36,440 nucleotides of DNA from Mikrocytos mackini (lineage: Eukaryota > Endomyxa > Ascetosporea > Mikrocytida > Mikrocytiidae): NCBI GenBank assembly GCA_030180075.1, contig JASNJN010000257.1, forward strand, positions 1-36,440, given 5' to 3'. Under the pieces are notes generated by a model that did no database searches, was not told the origin of the DNA, and saw only the letters and a program-made list of their open reading frames with translations. How positions within the stretch are numbered: the first letter of the stretch is position 1; each line of letters starts with the position of its first letter. The translations under genes and the position numbers were made by a program. This document shows positions 9,168 to 20,137 of this stretch, in pieces.

Positions 9168-11429
9168 GAATATATACAACAGGATGGCGAAACCAAATAC
9201 AATACAAAATATCGAATATTTAAATACCAGAGTATTGAATATGGCTGTGAATTTGGGCATCGCATAAACAATTACAACGTTAAAACAACAATGAAAAAAT
9301 ACTGCCCATATTCAATCAAAATACATTATGATAAGAGACGCTTATCTGTTGAATCTCTTTACACAGTTCATAATCATGAATATTCTTTATACTACAAAAA
9401 GCCGGATTTATCTGAACACATTGTCAATAAAGCCGCGGATGTAGTTAAATATAGAGGTAATTTGAGTCTTCTCGCTATGGAGGTTGTGAAGATCACAGAC
9501 ACTTTTTATACAACCACAGAATTGAGACAACAAGTAAACAAAATCGAAGGATTTGTTTGTTTTAGTGATTCACTCGAGAAATTGGAAATATTGGTAAACC
9601 TGCTCTATTTTACAATTAAAAGGGAATGGCCAATGCATTATTCTTTCAGGACGATTTAATGAGAAACGATTACGCTGATTTTGGTCAGTTAGTGTTTCTT
9701 GACCCCACATTTGGCACCAATAACTAATATTGGTCCTTCTTTGCCATGCTTGGAATGAATGAGGAGGGATACAGTGTTATGTTTTGCTGGTTCATAGTTC
9801 ATAATGAATCAATAAAATGCCTGGAACCAATATTTGATCACTTTTCCAGGCAAAATAACACAAGTATAACGATAAATTACTTTACCGACTTCGATCTCAC
9901 GGAAAGAAATTTGTTGTCTAGGTACTTTCCAAAGGCACCATTCTTCACAGCCACAAAAAGTGCTCACAGCCACAAAAAATGACGACAGCCACAATTTTTT
10001 TTTTCAAAATCGCAAAAATCATATTAATCACCACAAAATTATTTTTAAATTATAAATAAATACGCGAGAGATATTATATATAGAAAAAATGTATTATACA
10101 CAGGATAGTTTATGATAAAACACAAATTTATTGAAATTCCAAAATAATGTTAATGTTGATCGATGGAACGATAATAACAATATCTTGGTAAAAAATAATT
10201 TATTCTAAATACTAAAATTAACTTTCTAGCTACTTTTATTTTTTTCGAAAATAAATAAAAATTTAAAATTTTTGATTGTGAAACATTTTTGTGGCTGTGG
10301 GCATTTTTTGTGGCTGTGTGCACTTTTTGTGGCTGTGGGCACTCATGCCCTTTCCAAATGGGAATCCAAATCTTTGTATTTTTCACTAATACAAATATTT
10401 CAAAGAAATTTAAAATTAAACGAATTTAACATAAATATAAAAGAAAAGGAGTATATAATAAAAGTATTGACGAGTATTTGTTATCCATATACAGAGCAAC
10501 AATTTTACCAGAATATAAAATTGTTAAAAGATTACAATGGAGGTGTATATGAGTACTTCATGAATAGATGGTATCCAATCAGAGCTGAGTTTGTTAATTG
10601 TTATAGGACAAATACAATTAACTATGGACAGAAAACAACATCTCGCAACGAATCGCTTTTTAGGTATTTAAAGAAATTCATTCCTAAAATACGGGATATG
10701 GGACAGTTTATTCTTGACCTATATAGCTTCGTTGATTATCGGAGAAGTAAACGCCATAATGACAACAAGATACATTACATGGAGTTAATTTCAATCAATA
10801 TAAGGATGTTCCAAGTTTCTTGAAGGAGTCATTAAGTTTGTGTGCCATCGAACTGATACAAACTCATGCTAATAACCATGCAAATATTGAGTCCTATCAA
10901 AATAATAAGAAATGCTGTAATTTTACGGAAGTGTATGAGTTACCCTGACTCATATTATTAAATTGAAAAATAAAAATGAGATATCCAAACGCACAAGTAA
11001 AAGGTGGTTACGAAAACCACAATACAACCCTTTCAATCAGAAGCTGACTACTATGGGAAATGAAAATTTAAAATCTAGTCCTTTATTTGAAAGAGAGTTA
11101 ACAGAAGTAAATACCATAAACAACAGAGTGGCCCCGACCCGCTTAAACCCTGCGAACAACATCCAAAATAATACAGCATTCTTTAATTCTAAGAAGACGA
11201 AAACGCCAACTAGCCCCGACTATAACACACTTCTAACAGCAACAAAAAATTAACATCTGTACTGGAAGACAAGAAGGTTCGGTGTAATATGGTTTCAAAA
11301 TTATATGAAGCTGTTACTGAATTTTTGGTTGTTCATAAGCCCGCCAAATTAATAGACTTAATACAACCTCATGTCGCATCGTTGGTAGAAATGATAATAA
11401 AAACAACCAAAATAATTCACAAACTTTAA
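9168..11429 (+). pseudogene. MULE-1: decayed Mutator-like transposase, split by a MITE
   Basis: Coding signal runs through successive frames for roughly 600 residues once the insert at 9934-10349 is removed. N-terminal part: a WRKY/GCM-type zinc finger (YGCEFGHR ... KKYCPYSIKIH ... TVHNHEYS). The MULE core follows: first catalytic Asp in FLDPTFGTNN at about 9690-9725, second Asp region NYFTDFDLTERNLLSRYFP at about 9875-9930, and a C-x-F type motif just after the insertion. The third acidic residue lies in TTSRNESLFRYLKKF at about 10630-10680. A Lys-rich tail continues to TAA at 11427-11429. Disruptions: -1 frame changes near 9650, 10380 (T run), 10800, 10950 and 11247 (A run), and an in-frame TAA at 9725-9727. 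The protein would have been a cut-and-paste DDE transposase; this copy cannot make one. Its own terminal repeats were not identified. Confidence 0.8.
9934..10349. mobile_element. 416-bp MULE-type MITE with repeat-built TIRs, 9-bp target duplication
   Basis: Both ends start GGCA and, after the same spacing, carry three tandem copies of a unit based on CACAGCCACAAAAA (left arm to about 9994, right arm from about 10288). The element is flanked by the exact 9-bp direct repeat CTTTCCAAA at 9925-9933 and 10350-10358. Nine-base duplications and long TIRs are the known habit of Mutator-like elements, so a MULE transposase probably mobilised it. It interrupts MULE-1 between the second Asp and the E-containing part; across the empty site the reading joins as RYFPNGNP. 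The interior is AT-rich and non-coding. Confidence 0.9.
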
Positions 11430-11787
11430 AGAGCTCAGATAAAAAAAGTTGTTATCATTGACAGACTCTAGTATAGAAATAAAACTGAATCCGAAAGGAC
11501 GGTCCCGTAAAAGTAAATAAATATGATATTAAAAGAAACAAGCTTCTTATTAGTTTATAATGTGTTAATATCCATACTAATTATTATTTAGTTATTTAAA
11601 ATGCACTGTAGTTTCTCAATATAAATTATTTATTTGAAAATAAATTTACCTATATTCATATTTATTCGATCTATACTCCTCAATTCATCGTATCCTTGTA
11701 AATTAGCCTAATATATAAAACCGATTAAATTCTGTGTCAAGCTTTGGGATTCATTTTGCTTCGCTTATATTCTATCTATAACCAACT
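11430..11787. other. AT-rich intergenic DNA
   Basis: Nothing gene-like or repetitive was recognised between the end of MULE-1 and the next MITE. Confidence 0.4.
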
Positions 11788-11795
11788 CTTATCAC

Positions 11796-12175
11796 TAGGG
11801 GTCGGAAAATATATGACAAAAAATCGGCAAATATATGATTATATATGATTTTGCCAAAATCTAATTATAATTTCGAATTGTCAATAAATTAAAATATATG
11901 AATTCCTTCAAATCGGAGTAATTATGGGTGAAAATTTTCTAGAAATTTGGTAAAATATATGATTTGTACCGAATCACATATTTTCCGGCTAGAGTTCCCA
12001 ATTCCCGGGAATCGATTTCTCGAATCCCGGGAACTGGACTTTTTATATCAAAAATTCTCGAAAATTTTCGAGAATTTCGAGGATTTTTTCTCATTTCCCG
12101 GGAAATATGGCCAAAAATCCGTTTCTCGATAAATTTTAGGTTCGAGAAAATTGGGAACTCTATTTCCGACCCCTA
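11796..12175. mobile_element. hAT-type MITE, copy 1 (carries a nested MITE)
   Basis: Terminal inverted repeats TAGGGGTCGGAAA and TTTCCGACCCCTA fit the hAT end rule YAGNG. The flanks are a perfect 8-bp duplication CTTATCAC at 11788-11795 and 12176-12183, the size made by hAT transposases. The left part is clearly homologous to the element at 13345-13544, sharing ATATATGACAAAAAATCG near the left end and the ATATATGATTTGTACC stretch further in. A second MITE sits inside it at 11990-12162. No coding capacity. Confidence 0.92.
11990..12162. mobile_element. 173-bp hAT-type MITE nested in another hAT MITE
   Basis: Inverted ends TAGAGTTCCCAATT and AATTGGGAACTCTA, flanked by TTTCCGGC (11982-11989) and TTTCCGAC (12163-12170), a 7/8 match expected for an aged 8-bp hAT duplication. 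The interior is rich in short palindromes (TTCCCGGGAA, TTCTCGAAAATTTTCGAGAA). Removing it restores the right terminus of the host MITE. Confidence 0.9.
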
Positions 12176-12183
12176 CTTATCAC

Positions 12184-12790
12184 ATTGTCCTGTCTCTGAG
12201 CATATTTGATGTCTATCTTGATTGATGCCACATTGCACCAGAGAAATATTACCCTAGAAAGCGCCTTTTCATAGAGTATTCCATGTCTTTGTTTGTAGAG
12301 AGTCTATATTGCAAGTTTGTCTGTCGCTAGTGAGATTTCTATATGGCTATCATGCTTTAACTAACCATCGCCATCATTTCTGTTTCTATACGTTCTAATA
12401 ATAGCTGGATATACTTGGTTGACATATATATCTGGTCTACAGGTAGATATTGGATCTCAAACTTGTATTTCGTGGTGGCGGCGCAAATCTCCGTTAAAAC
12501 GCATATCCTCACCCATCAAAGTAACAAAAGCACCATACCAAACCAAACCAACGTTACATGTACTTTCCTGTGAACAATAATCGTGTTGTATTTATTTTTC
12601 CAGAGATAAAATTTGAAAAAATATTGCAAAATCATTATAATAACGATACGAGGTTAAAAGAACACTCAAACACACCCTAAATATGTTTCAAATAAAACTG
12701 ATTTAATTTATACGAGTTTCTATAGCCAATATAATTTTGAATTTAGAGTGCAAATTAGACCTTCCTTTTATAAAAGCTTTAAAAATCAAC
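12184..12790. other. Non-coding intergenic DNA
   Basis: No reading frame of note and no paired terminal repeats recognised. Confidence 0.4.
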
Positions 12791-12792
12791 TA

Positions 12793-13123
12793 CAGTCATC
12801 CCTGGTTAAAAGCACATTTTTGGTATTTTTCAAATTTATGTGATATTAACCAGGTGAAATTTGAATGGTGGCTTAAATCCGTCTATCGATTACATATAGC
12901 AGAATCCAAGAAAAGATCAGCATTTTGGATATACTTTTGTTATATCATAACTTTTTTGGGGGTACATAACATAGGTGTTGACATTTGGCCCATTTTCAGA
13001 TTCGGGTTTTTGGCAAACTTTTTAATATCACATTTATGGAAATTATAGTGGCGGACCCCCTGTTTTTTGGTGACATTAAAGAGGTGTGATTTTATAAAGT
13101 GTGCTTTTAACGAGGGACCACTG
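12793..13123. mobile_element. 331-bp pogo/Tigger-like MITE (TA target)
   Basis: The ends CAGTCATCCCTGGTTAAAAG and, reverse-complemented, CAGTGGTCCCTCGTTAAAAG form about 23-bp imperfect TIRs of the pogo/Tigger type (CAGTGGTCCC). The element is bounded by TA dinucleotides at 12791-12792 and 13124-13125, the Tc1/mariner target duplication. Open frames inside it are short and not gene-like. Confidence 0.8.
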
Positions 13124-13344
13124 TATTGATTAAAGGAGACCATTCAATTATTTTATTACTTACTTGTTGTTTCCATTTGGTGTTTAGGTTAATAAGTATT
13201 TCTCTCAACTTCGAAAGATATGGCTATTTATTATGGATTTTTAAGAATCATTCTTTCCCCCATATAATAGCTCTAATGTTTTCTCAAAGATTTTCGTTTC
13301 GTTGTCAATGTCAAGTATGGATCCTATAGTTTGTACTTTATAAC

Positions 13345-13544
13345 TAGGAGGCGGAAAATATATGACAAAAAATCGCAAAATATATGACGATATATGATTT
13401 TGGTTAAAATCTCATAATAATTTTGAAATTTCAAAAGGATAAAAAATATGAATTTCATAAAATCGGGATAATTATGGATGAAAATTTTCCAGAAATTTGA
13501 TAAAAATATATGATTTGTACCAAATCACATATTTGCCGCCCCTA
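13345..13544. mobile_element. 200-bp hAT-type MITE, copy 2
   Basis: Same family as the element at 11796 but without the nested insertion, so it shows the uninterrupted structure. Ends TAGGAGGCGG and CCGCCCCTA. Flanks TTTATAAC (13337-13344) and TTTATAAA (13545-13552), 7/8 identical. Confidence 0.88.
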
Positions 13545-13620
13545 TTTATAAAAGTGAAACAGTTCCATGAATAGATAAAGTATATCTTCGTCAATTGCTT
13601 CATTTCTATCGATCATACTT

Positions 13621-16600
13621 TCAAAATGTGTTCAAAAGGTAATATCTTACGTCTACGTATCTGTTATGTGACGCGAATGCAGTCAATAAGCGACCCAGTG
13701 AGATATTAAATTCGCCTAATCCAAATCCGGATTTTATAAACATCCTATATATGTTTATCAATTCTTTGGCTAATTCTGGAATGTCTTTTCCATTGTAGTG
13801 TGAAACTAAAACACGAAGTAACTCCAATTTAGTAACTTCTGTCTTCATACCAAAGAATGGAATTTCGTGCTTCTTCCATCCTTCTTTAAAGAATTCGATA
13901 ATACGAATTTTCTCGTTTATGCTGAACTTAGGCATATTCCCCCTATTAATAGTTCTTTGTATACTTTGTGTGAGGTTTGCTTTATTATATAAGTCATCCG
14001 TTCCAACAAAAAGACATCCATTACTAACTCAGAAGGCACATAGTTTAACATTCCTATATATTCGAGAAAAAACTCTTTTGCGGTTTCGACGCGGTTAATT
14101 TCCTTCAACTCAAGTTTTAAAATCTTTAAATGGCCTTTAAGTACGTCGCTTATATTTTCACGCCCAAACAACCCATTTAGCATTTCATCTTCAATTAGAA
14201 TGTATTTTTGTTCCTTTGACAAATACTTAAAATTTGCTACTAATTCATTGTAGAAATTACTTGAGACTAAGTTTATAGTATGTTTCATTATTTTGTTTAT
14301 AAAAACTTCCATGTATCTTTTTTGTATTTTACAGGGAGATATTTAACATCTCTAAGTTCTTTTGTGTTTTCAAAGATTTCATATTCAAGTTTATCTAGCA
14401 TTACAAGTAAGAGATTAAATATTCGATCACTGATAGTTGTCTTTAAGCGGGAAATGAGGGACATTATTGTGTTAATTTTTTGTTTGTTGGTACTTTGCGA
14501 TTTGGTTAGATTTTGTAATATTTCGATTGCTTCATCGTGATTAAAATTAAAGGAAAACTGTATGAATATGAGACTGAATTCGTTTTGTTTTAGTATCCTA
14601 GACAATAATTGTTCTGTTTTAACAGGATCTATCCTGGTTAATAAATTCCTTAGTATAACAAAACTTTCCATCTTAAGCTCTTTGGGATAGTCGTCTTTTA
14701 AACACTCAATCACATTGCTAGGGAAATAATAGTTTCCTATCAACGTTAATAAGTGCTTTTTGACACGAGTAAGCTCGTTCCATTATGTATCGCCCCTTTT
14801 AAAATTCAACATAGAAAATAATTGCTTTGCCATGGTAGGAAAACTGTCTGTATAGGATAAGAAATCAACTGCAGAAATTAAATTGTTGATACCGTTTGGT
14901 TCTTCCTTCGGTTTGTCTGTATTTACTTCTTCGACAAATGTTTGAATTCTCTCATAATTTGTTTAACAAAAGGATGCCCTATTTCAAAAACTATTTTCTT
15001 TTTCACATCTTGGGGGAAATTAAAGAAATTAATAGTAATTGAATTCTTAAAGTGTTTAATGTTATTGAAATTCAACTTTAATATTTTAGTGAACATATCT
15101 TTTCTTTGTTCGATGTTACTTTTTTCCATAATTGACAAACTTTTTGCAAAATTTCTTATTCTCTTTTCTGTGAATATATCAATATTGAATTCCTTGAGTA
15201 TTGTTTTCATATTGTTTAAATGTTTTCCTGTCATCGATATAGAACTCGTCATTAATATAATCAACCAGACTCTGTTTAATTTCAATATTCCCATTACTTC
15301 CTTGGATTTTGTTGTACTTCATAACTTTGTTGATAATTCCCATCGCATTTGAGAATGATACTCCATGTTCACCATTAATTTTTAGTTCTTCTTCAAGTAT
15401 GGTTAATTCTTTGTGTAGCAAGTCGAGATATAGTGAAATTTTATAGTCCTCTAAGTTATATCCGTTCATTCTGTTTATATTGGAATGACAGATTGCATTT
15501 CCATACAACTCAAAAGATATGTCATTGTTTTTGCAATAATTTAGTAGATGAATAACAAAATAACACACAGTGTCAAAATAAGCCCATTTTTCTAATGATT
15601 TTGGATTCTGTTTGCTTTTGCAAAACGATCTTCTTATCATTTCATCAAGTTTTCTTAAAGTAGTTTGTTTTATTACCAAAATAGGTTCTTTGTATGTTTG
15701 GCTTGGATAGGAATCGAGTTGAGAATGTTGCTCTATATAATAATATCTATAACCATTCGAGTTGTTGATAAATTTAGCTATTCCTATTTCCAACAAATGA
15801 AGCCAATCTGCCTCTTTTTCATAACGAAATCTACTGTATACTATCTCGATAAAATCATCAAATGAGCTTTCAGTGTTCAATGAGCACATTTTCAAAATAA
15901 TGTCCGTATTTACTTCATTCTTTAAAAATAAAGTTGGTGTTAGAGTTTCTAATTTGGTATTGATGTGCTTCTCGTAAGATAGGAAACACTCGTTTGTAGA
16001 TCCGGTCAGAAGTCCAAGTTTATTAAGCCTATACATCTATGATTTGTTGTTGTGATTAAAAATCTGTGCTTTATCAAAACCGCCAATATTTTCGAAGTTT
16101 AATTTGCAGTCGTTTTTTCCATGTAATTAAGCAAGTATTCTATAATTTTTTCTTTATTTTTGACATTATCACGATATGTAGATGTAATATAAGTAACGTT
16201 ACATGGTTTTTGATACTTTTTTTAATATAGTAATCGATAACCTCCTTTGGAAACCCTAACTCCAAGTATATGTAAAATGGATAGTTTATAAAATGATGTT
16301 TGTTGTTGATAAGAAAATCTCCGTGATCTTTGGTAAGTATACTCAAGACTTTGTGGTCAACATCATCAAATTTGTAATAACTGGTCAGGGGTTTCCGCAT
16401 ACATCTGAAAGTAGAATAGTGTGATTTGCCTTAAATATTGTTATGTTGAGTCTAGATGGAATATACCGGTATATATTTCGATTGTTTAAGGTATTTTCTT
16501 GTTGCAATTGTTTGATATACATGGTTAGGAAGCCTGGGTTTTGCTTATGTACGTCTTTTAAGATCCTATTTTTGTAAATAGGTAAACTAAATAAGAGAGG

Positions 16601-17092
16601 TAGATTCTCAATTATTTTCTTTGGGCTACACAGTTTATAAATGGATAAGATATAAGAAAGTTTGTATTTCTGGTATAGTAAATCAAATAACTCGTCTACT
16701 CGTTGTTCGGGAATAGATTTTATAAGTGCGATTCTTTCCATGAACTTTGATTTCAACGCGAACGGAAACTTGACGAGGTAGTTGTTTATAATATCGGAGA
16801 TCGGAAGCGTTTTAAAAGTGTGTGCTAGAAACCGAATGGGTTTTAAAGCTAGATTCTGTATTTGTAGGTCAGGAGATAAAAGCACATTCATAAAAGCTGT
16901 TGTGTCTTTGGTTGTTATTATTTTGTGGATGATGAGTTGCTTGTCTAAAAAAGATGAAGAAAATTTGCCGGACCTCTTGCTTCGTTTGATGGGTACGTCT
17001 TGTATGTCGAGTGTGGATTCGGGGTTTGAAGCCTGTATATATAATCTAGCAACACGGTTTTGGTTGTCTTGTTGTTCGTAAGATGGTTTCAT
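13621..17092 (-). pseudogene. Long helical protein gene of unknown function, multiply disrupted
   Basis: I do not recognise the family. Starting at ATG 17090-17092, minus-strand coding signal continues to a stop at 13621 for about 1150 residues but changes frame repeatedly: near 16395, 16230 (seven-A run), 16115 (A run), 15210, 14945, 14310 (A run) and 13930 (G run). In-frame stops are TAG at 16037-16039 and TAA at 14783-14785. The predicted protein starts with a basic linker (PIKRSKRSGKFSSSFL) and then consists of short amphipathic helices rich in Leu, Ile, Lys and Asn. These resemble an alpha-solenoid (HEAT-like) scaffold, but no motif confirms this. There is no signal peptide and no membrane segment. 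Consecutive frames overlap by a few codons and rejoin sensibly, so this was one gene. A 62-nt GT-AG intron (16405-16466) could bypass the first frame change, but the others have no intron-like signals. It is either a recently dead gene or partly an assembly artefact. Confidence 0.6.
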
Positions 17093-17541
17093 TCTTCAAA
17101 TTTTTATGTCTATCAATGACGTAATGTTTTCATTCTTCTACTAAATGATATCCGGGTGTTTTAGTAAAATACCAGCCTGGTCATAACGTTTCTCGTGCTA
17201 AGTTGGCCTAGTTTCTTATATAATGAAATTTATTACACAAAGAAAAATCTCAAAACATTTACAACATAAACATAGAACATTTTCACGTTTACCTAAAAGG
17301 TTCAGAATAAACTTAATTTAAAATATCCAACATTTATTTACATTTATGATTGATCAAAACGGTTTGACACCTTTATTAACCTCACAAACACTGTGGAGAT
17401 ATTTCACTTATACCATAAATCATACAGGGTTATTTAAATATATTCCTATTATATTTTCGTTCTATAACAGTTCTGTTTGAAAATAAATTTATATTCCCGC
17501 AAATATTAACCTTTGAAAATAATCATTTCACTTCCAAATCA
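17093..17541. other. AT-rich divergent intergenic region
   Basis: Lies between the divergently transcribed helical gene and the secreted-protein gene, so it should hold promoters for both. No specific element was identified with confidence. Confidence 0.4.
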
Positions 17542-18489
17542 ATGAAACAAGCTTTACTCTCGGCACTTCTATTTTCCCTTTTACCATACTTCAACACAGA
17601 TGGAAATAACAGTTTTTGTTTCAATATCCCGCCCTTCAAGTACGTTTGTCCAGACACAACTAAAACCTATTTACAGTGCTTCGGGCGGAAAATTCCAATT
17701 GGTAAGGGAGCTAGTTCCACGGACGTTTGGACTACAGCTACGTTAGTTGTCCTCCCTGGCGATAAACTAAGATGCACAATTTTCTGTAGGAATAAAAACA
17801 ACGCTAAGATATCTGACGAGAACTGTCATTCGAGGCTGTTCTCCTTTAAAGCAAGCAGAGGTATTGTGAAGGACTTTGATAAAGCAGAGACTTCGAGCTT
17901 CCATTTCTTCTATGAAGCAGACAGAGATATAAAAGACTTAGCTGACAAAGAAACAACTGTCAACTTGCAAGTAAAGTACAAGGAGTTGGGAACAGATCCT
18001 CTGATTCATGGCGGTGATGTGCAGATTGTTTACCCTCCTTTGATTGGTACCCAGTCTACAATGGTCTGTCCTTTCAACTACGTAAGATTCAGAGCCAAGA
18101 TGGACTGTAAGATAGAGCCCAAAGCTCAGGAAGGAAGGATAATCCCCGCTTCTCCGTTTGAGTTCGACGTTAAGCTGACGGAAGATTCGAACTTGGAGTA
18201 CGGAGACTTCGCAAAGAACTCCTATTTGTCAAATTCTGCGGATAGTGCTTCAAAGAACCTGATCGAGTTCCAGTACGAAGCTGGGAACAGACAAGGGTGC
18301 AACTTTATCAAGGCTATAATTAGCGACGGGATTCCAAATTACGCGGCTGTAGGAAATCAGATCACAAACTCGCCATATAAGATTTGTACTGTCGGGGGTA
18401 ATGAAGTCAACTTCAGAGGAAGGACGGTATACAGTATTCCTTTTGTTCTGTTGGCCCTTGGGCATACAATTAAAACTTTCTTCGCGTAA
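17542..18489 (+). CDS. Secreted, probably membrane-anchored cysteine-rich protein, paralogue 1 (315 aa)
   Basis: Starts with a hydrophobic signal peptide (about residues 1-18) and ends with a hydrophobic tail (about 296-315, IPFVLLALGHTIKTFFA) that could be a GPI-attachment signal or a weak membrane anchor. The mature part has ten Cys (26, 36, 46, 78, 82, 95, 176, 189, 253, 282). It shares a pattern with the protein at 21075-22064: CP at 36-37, Cys at 46, then ATLVVLPGDKLRC at 66-78, HGGDVQI at 156-162 and CTVGGNEVNF at 282-291. Cys spacing and alternating hydrophobic residues suggest two beta-rich domains (about 26-165 and 170-292). I do not recognise the family; the pattern superficially resembles protozoan six-cysteine surface proteins, but I cannot support homology. 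A role at the cell or spore surface is inferred from the targeting signals. Confidence 0.82.
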   Translation: MKQALLSALLFSLLPYFNTDGNNSFCFNIPPFKYVCPDTTKTYLQCFGRKIPIGKGASSTDVWTTATLVVLPGDKLRCTIFCRNKNNAKISDENCHSRLFSFKASRGIVKDFDKAETSSFHFFYEADRDIKDLADKETTVNLQVKYKELGTDPLIHGGDVQIVYPPLIGTQSTMVCPFNYVRFRAKMDCKIEPKAQEGRIIPASPFEFDVKLTEDSNLEYGDFAKNSYLSNSADSASKNLIEFQYEAGNRQGCNFIKAIISDGIPNYAAVGNQITNSPYKICTVGGNEVNFRGRTVYSIPFVLLALGHTIKTFFA

Positions 18490-18697
18490 ATGGTTGGCTG
18501 TAATTAATGTTAATAGTGTTCAGCTTTCAGGACTTGTGTTTTGAATTTATAATCATAGAAGGGTTAAAATTTTTTTTAAGAAGAGGTAAGTTTGTTTGTA
18601 GCATACTAAGCATGCCATTGTAGTTCTATATGAAAATTTAATATCCACCTGTTTTGATAAATTCAGATTTTAATTTTCAAACTTTCAAAACAAAGAA

Positions 18698-19222
18698 ATG
18701 TTGAACTACCTTTATGAGAACTGGAAGTCGTCGAAACTCCAGTTTTATGTTAATAAAGCATCTAGAAACGCCATGTCGTATGCTGTGATCGTGATCGTCT
18801 GGAAGATATACACTTTGGTTTTCAACAACGAAGTACCACTAGCGGTAGTATTAACAGGTTCTATGGAGCCTGCATATTTCAGAGGGGACATAATACATTT
18901 GAACAACAACAGAAGAGATTTCGTGATTGGAGACCAAGTTTGCTTCAGAGTGAACAGCTCAGATGTGATACCCGTTGTGCATAGGATAATAAAAGTGATC
19001 CACACTAAGAAAGGGGTGTATGTAAGGACAAAGGGAGACAACAACGCGGAGGACGATAGGTTTTTGTACAATAAAAACCAGAAACACATGTCTTCGGACA
19101 GAATAATCGCACGTGTGATAGGAAACTTCCCTTATTTGGGGCACCTGTCTATTTTTATGAAACAGCCTATCATAATGAAGGTGTTTACAGCCGTTGTGTT
19201 GATTAGTTTGTTTTACGAGTAA
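18698..19222 (+). CDS. SEC11: Signal peptidase complex catalytic subunit SEC11 (174 aa)
   Basis: ER membrane serine protease that removes signal peptides from proteins entering the secretory pathway. Catalytic features of the S26B family are all visible: the nucleophile in LTGSMEPAYFRGD (S55), the basic His in IPVVHRII (H95) and the Asp-containing box TKGDNNAEDDRFLY (111-124). An N-terminal membrane segment (about 25-43, MSYAVIVIVWKIYTLVF) and a C-terminal hydrophobic segment (about 158-173) give the normal SEC11 topology. Its length matches the usual 165-180 residues. The ATG follows an A/T-rich leader (aattttcaaactttcaaaac), similar in style to that of the SNARE gene downstream. It is in tandem with, and about 210 bp from, a gene for a protein with a signal peptide, a likely substrate. 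Intact. Confidence 0.96.
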   Translation: MLNYLYENWKSSKLQFYVNKASRNAMSYAVIVIVWKIYTLVFNNEVPLAVVLTGSMEPAYFRGDIIHLNNNRRDFVIGDQVCFRVNSSDVIPVVHRIIKVIHTKKGVYVRTKGDNNAEDDRFLYNKNQKHMSSDRIIARVIGNFPYLGHLSIFMKQPIIMKVFTAVVLISLFYE

Positions 19223-19357
19223 ATAAGTATCTATATTTTAGATAGCTAATATAGTAAGTATAATAGAAGTATTGAAAGAAGCTGGTAATCAATCAAGTTC
19301 TATGTTGTGCTAGGAACAAAGTTAGGTAAATTTAATTTAAAATTTTAAAAAACAAAA

Positions 19358-19717
19358 ATGTACTCATCTAACATACGGAAGTTCAACGAAACAGACGAGA
19401 CCAAGAATTTGAGAGAAGACGATTTTAACAAACATCACGAGGATTACAATGAAGTTAGAGATGTTCACATCGAAAGCATGAATAAAGCTGTTTTGAAGCT
19501 TGGAGGAGCAAATAAAGCCATATCAGAGGAGCTTGATACTCAGGATAGGCTAGTCGACGATATGCATAGAAATATGAACATTGCGTCTGAAGAAATAGAC
19601 TACAATGCGATGAAAACAAAAGGTATTGATGATGGAGGAAGTGTTGGGGAATGTATGACAAACTGTACTATTTTATTGCTGCTCGTTGGGTTTATAATCG
19701 TCTGGAAATTGTTCTAA
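19358..19717 (+). CDS. Qc-type SNARE, short tail-anchored form (119 aa)
   Basis: Vesicle-fusion protein of the endomembrane system. A single SNARE helix spans about residues 31-87, with heptad hydrophobics (V33, V45, L48, I55, L59, L65, M69) around the zero-layer glutamine Q62 in EELDTQDRLVDD. That context resembles Qc SNAREs such as syntaxin 8, Tlg1 and syntaxin 6 more than Bet1. A C-terminal membrane anchor (103-119, CTILLLLVGFIIVWKLF) ends the protein with no lumenal tail. The N-terminal regulatory domain usual in syntaxin 6/8 is reduced to about 30 charged residues, consistent with a reduced genome. The ATG sits right after aaattttaaaaaacaaaa, an AAATTTT-like leader of the kind described in some microsporidia. 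The compartment cannot be assigned from sequence. Confidence 0.88.
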   Translation: MYSSNIRKFNETDETKNLREDDFNKHHEDYNEVRDVHIESMNKAVLKLGGANKAISEELDTQDRLVDDMHRNMNIASEEIDYNAMKTKGIDDGGSVGECMTNCTILLLLVGFIIVWKLF

Positions 19718-20137
19718 AATTAAATATATCAAATGCCATAGAAGTTGAATTTTAAATGAAGATGAGTGTTGTTTATTGAAGTTAAAAATTTATGTTAAAT
19801 CATTTTAGGAATTTTTATTTTATTTAAAATTATCACTGTTTTTAATATTTTCTATTTTGGGATTAGTGGGAAACATACTTTGACTCCCTTTTAGTATTAA
19901 TCTTTCAAACTCGCTGTTTATAGTTTTCATTTCTCGAATAGTCTAATTCAGATTAACACATTATTCTTACTTTCTTTTTATATAGCCTTTTGTTTATCTA
20001 GGAAGTAAGAGCAGATTCACAACTCAACGAACGTATCACTAGCAAGTAATTCTGACTAATAAAAAATTCAAAAAACTGCATGTTAAATTCCAGCCATTCA
20101 ATAAATCAATACATCCACACGTAAGATCTGAACAAAG
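19718..20137. other. Convergent intergenic region
   Basis: AT-rich, between the 3' ends of the SNARE gene and the minus-strand secreted-protein gene. It should hold both transcript ends; no defined element is visible. Confidence 0.4.

Noticed and set aside
14783-16039. Ciliate-like reassignment of TAA/TAG to Gln
   Set aside because: The two stops in the helical gene fit Gln by context, but intact genes and LINE frames here end in TAA or TAG and contain none internally.
16405-16466. A 62-nt GT-AG intron in the helical gene
   Set aside because: It would repair one frame change, but the other six and the two stops show no intron-like signals, so it is not called; kept as an alternative in the gene entry.
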